A DNA stretch of 54,129 bases from an uncultured Verrucomicrobiae bacterium (GTDB taxonomy: Bacteria; Verrucomicrobiota; Verrucomicrobiia; Limisphaerales; J093). The notes under the pieces are model-generated. The model did not search any database. It saw only the letters and a program-made list of their open reading frames with translations, and was not told the origin of the DNA. The stretch's first letter is position 1; each line of letters starts with the position of its first letter. The stretch spans positions 1 to 54,129 of the forward strand of contig CALFAV010000032.1 of the NCBI GenBank assembly GCA_937946835.1, read 5' to 3'. A program made the position numbers and the translations under genes. Of this stretch, positions 52,387 to 54,129 are shown in pieces.

Positions 52387-53985
52387 TCAACGTTGCGGCG
52401 GCTCGGGGAAAAAGCGGGCCACCACGGCGGGGGCGGGCGGCCGGGTCAGCAGCGAAACCACGACCAGGGTCAGCGCGGCCGCACCGAAGATGAAGACCAC
52501 CGGCATCAGCCCAAAGACCAGCAGCTCGTCACCGCCCGGAGGTTTGTTGGTTCCGGCCAGGATGTCGCGATAAAACAGCACCCCCCAGGTCACCGCGGCG
52601 GCGGCCAGGCCGGCCAGCGCCCCGGCGGCGGTCGCGCGCCGCCAGTACAACGCGGCAAAGACCAGCGGTGACAGCGCGGCAAAGCCGGAGAAACACCACA
52701 CGCCCAGGTCGAAGACGTGCGCGGTGTCTTTCAACCCCAGTGACAGCAGGTACGTGACGCCCACAATGCCCAGGACGAACCCGCGGGCCAGGTGGATTTT
52801 CTGCCGGTCGCTGAACCGCTCCGGGCCGGCCAGCCGCACCACCACGTCGTTGGTGAACATGGTGCCCAGGCACATGAACTGGGAATCCAGGCTGGACATG
52901 ATGGCCGCCAGCACGCCCGCGGCCACCAGGCCGGTCAGGACGGGCGAGTGCACCAATTGGTTGACCATGCGACCGAGCACGGCGTTGGGATTGGTGCCCG
53001 GCCCCAACTGCGCCGTGGCCCACAGGCCGATCAAAATGCAGGGCACCCACAGCAGCATGATGAAGATCGGGTGCGCCACCACGGTGAGGCGGAAACTGCG
53101 CGCGCTGCGGGCCGTGAGCCAGTGCTGGAACAGGTGCGGAAACATCCCCACCGAGAGCGGGACCAGAAAATACGAGAAGAACTGGCCGTGCCCGATCAAC
53201 CCCTCCCGCGCCAGGCGCGGCGCCCCGTAGGCACTTTCCGCCACCCGCCGGCCGGCCTCGGTCAGGCCGCCCATCCGCTCGGCCACCAGCCAGAAGGCGA
53301 CCCCGCCGGCGCCCAGGAACACCAGCGTTTGAAAGGTGTTGGCCCAAACCGCCCCGCGCAGCCCGCCGAAAAAGACGTAGCACAGTACGATCAGGCAGAT
53401 GAGGCCCGCGCCCAGCCAGTACGGCACTCCGCCGGACAACGGATTGGGCCGCAGCGCGCCGTCCGGCCCGGGAATCGGCGGCAGGGCGAACCACTGGGGA
53501 AAGGCTCCTGCGGTGGCCGACTGGACGAATTTGCCCGCGGAAATCACCCCCACCAGCAGGTAGGGAATCACCAACAACACCAGCACCGGAAACAGCCAGT
53601 ACCCCAGGGCCGGGGACTGGAAGCGTTCCCGAAAAAACTCGCACTGGGTGAGGTAGCCGTACCGTTTGCCCACGGCCCAGAGTCGGATGCCCACCAGGAA
53701 AAACACCGCCGAGTGGATCAGCCCGGACCACGAGGCCATCAGGCCGTACACGCCCACGCCGGAGGTGTAGGCCTTGCCCGTCGAGCCGACCATGGCAAAG
53801 CCGGTCATCGTGGTACCGAAGATGGACATCAACAGCAGAAACGGTCCCACCGAGCGGCTGACCACGAAGTAGTCGGCGCTGGTGCCCTTGAAGAAGCGGT
53901 TGCTGACCAGCCCCAGGACGACCAACAACCCCAGGTAACCGGCGATGATCAGGACCACCTGAAGGCTTTCGGTGAGCGCGAACAT
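52387..53985 (-). CDS. Sodium:solute symporter (SSS family)
   Basis: 532 residues with about 13 membrane helices. SSS features: GLLVVLGLVSNRFFKGTSADYFVVSRSVGPF at the start of the fold (seen as two pieces around a loop), GTTMTGFAMVGSTGKAYTSG, a helix with FGGLRGAVWANTFQTLVFLG (the family's G-G-x-x-A-V-x-T-D-like signature, here with Asn), and AAIMSSLDSQFMCLGTMFTND, the sodium-site Ser/Ser helix. It imports a small organic solute, sugar or acid with sodium. The linked adenylate-forming gene and LarA-like gene suggest an organic acid, but that is a guess. Confidence 0.9.
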   Translation of the reverse strand: MFALTESLQVVLIIAGYLGLLVVLGLVSNRFFKGTSADYFVVSRSVGPFLLLMSIFGTTMTGFAMVGSTGKAYTSGVGVYGLMASWSGLIHSAVFFLVGIRLWAVGKRYGYLTQCEFFRERFQSPALGYWLFPVLVLLVIPYLLVGVISAGKFVQSATAGAFPQWFALPPIPGPDGALRPNPLSGGVPYWLGAGLICLIVLCYVFFGGLRGAVWANTFQTLVFLGAGGVAFWLVAERMGGLTEAGRRVAESAYGAPRLAREGLIGHGQFFSYFLVPLSVGMFPHLFQHWLTARSARSFRLTVVAHPIFIMLLWVPCILIGLWATAQLGPGTNPNAVLGRMVNQLVHSPVLTGLVAAGVLAAIMSSLDSQFMCLGTMFTNDVVVRLAGPERFSDRQKIHLARGFVLGIVGVTYLLSLGLKDTAHVFDLGVWCFSGFAALSPLVFAALYWRRATAAGALAGLAAAAVTWGVLFYRDILAGTNKPPGGDELLVFGLMPVVFIFGAAALTLVVVSLLTRPPAPAVVARFFPEPPQR

Positions 53986-54003
53986 GGCAATGGGGCAAAA
54001 GCT

Positions 54004-54129
54004 TCAGGCGTCGTGCAGGGCCGGGGCCGCGGCGGCCGGGGCCGCGGGCTTCGCGGGCGACTCGTTGGCCCAGCGTTCCAGCGCGTGCGGCCAGGCGTAG
54101 CGATTGGCCAGGGCCCACAGCCCACCGGC
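54004..54129 (-). CDS. C-terminal end of a gene entering from outside the window
   Basis: 42 codons open to the window edge, ending in TGA at 54006-54004, 18 bases before the transporter ATG. Reads AGGLWALANRYAWPHALE, then an Ala/Pro tail. Too short to identify; the spacing suggests it is the first or earlier gene of the transporter operon. Confidence 0.5.
   Translation of the reverse strand, partial: AGGLWALANRYAWPHALERWANESPAKPAAPAAAAPALHDA

Overview
The window is one contiguous piece of a GC-rich bacterial chromosome. It most resembles a Verrucomicrobiota genome of the Limisphaerales/Pedosphaerae type. That is an inference, based on the type II secretion-like prepilin with the H-x9-DG style C-terminus, the many secreted enzymes with odd domain fusions, the short secreted C-terminal module of the form xSTDxxxWxxL...PxRFYR, and Kdo/heptose genes that imply a Gram-negative envelope. 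No rRNA, tRNA, CRISPR array, insertion sequence or prophage was seen.

Layout. 1-2620 (minus): a CAAX-protease-like gene, comF and accD (cut by the window edge). 2806-4364 (plus): a YdjC/ChbG-type deacetylase coupled to a small membrane protein. 4434-5642 (minus): a double beta-barrel outer membrane protein. 5917-11329 (plus): aroB, an unknown gene, and three secreted proteins including a TIM-barrel hydrolase-like protein and a pectate-lyase-fold protein. 11339-12650: a fatty acid hydroxylase-type gene, then a relic DNA methyltransferase interrupted by a hairpin-rich dispersed repeat. 12663-22550: a carbohydrate locus that looks directed at pectin/rhamnogalacturonan: a GH172 (DUF2961) protein, a fusion of an FGE-sulfatase-like domain with a YetA/PcRGLX-like lyase, a large six-hairpin protein, and a GH105-type unsaturated rhamnogalacturonyl hydrolase. 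22637-25593 (minus): a Gfo/Idh/MocA oxidoreductase, a broken ParE-type toxin with its antitoxin, and a DegT-type aminotransferase. 26047-31371: a 1774-residue secreted protein that joins phytase-like, 5'-nucleotidase and a second calcineurin-like phosphoesterase domain. A DUF1593 protein follows a strong terminator. 33057-33904: wreckage of SLOG-like, TIR and TPR coding sequences. 34247-37958: gmhB, Uma2, kdsB and pyrG (envelope sugar and CTP supply). 38125-45084: a TPR-PDZ lipoprotein, an SDR, a nucleotidyltransferase, a split spermidine-synthase-like pair and a prepilin. 45152-48769: an AddA-type helicase-nuclease without a visible AddB. 48789-54129 (minus): a transporter, an adenylate-forming enzyme, a LarA-like protein and a lectin-fold protein.

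A pattern runs through the whole window. Many transcription-unit-leading genes have a TTGnnn box, 16-18 bases, a hexamer close to TAnnCT, and then only 6-8 bases before the start codon. This predicts leaderless or nearly leaderless mRNAs. Genes inside operons are instead often joined by ATGA stop/start overlaps.
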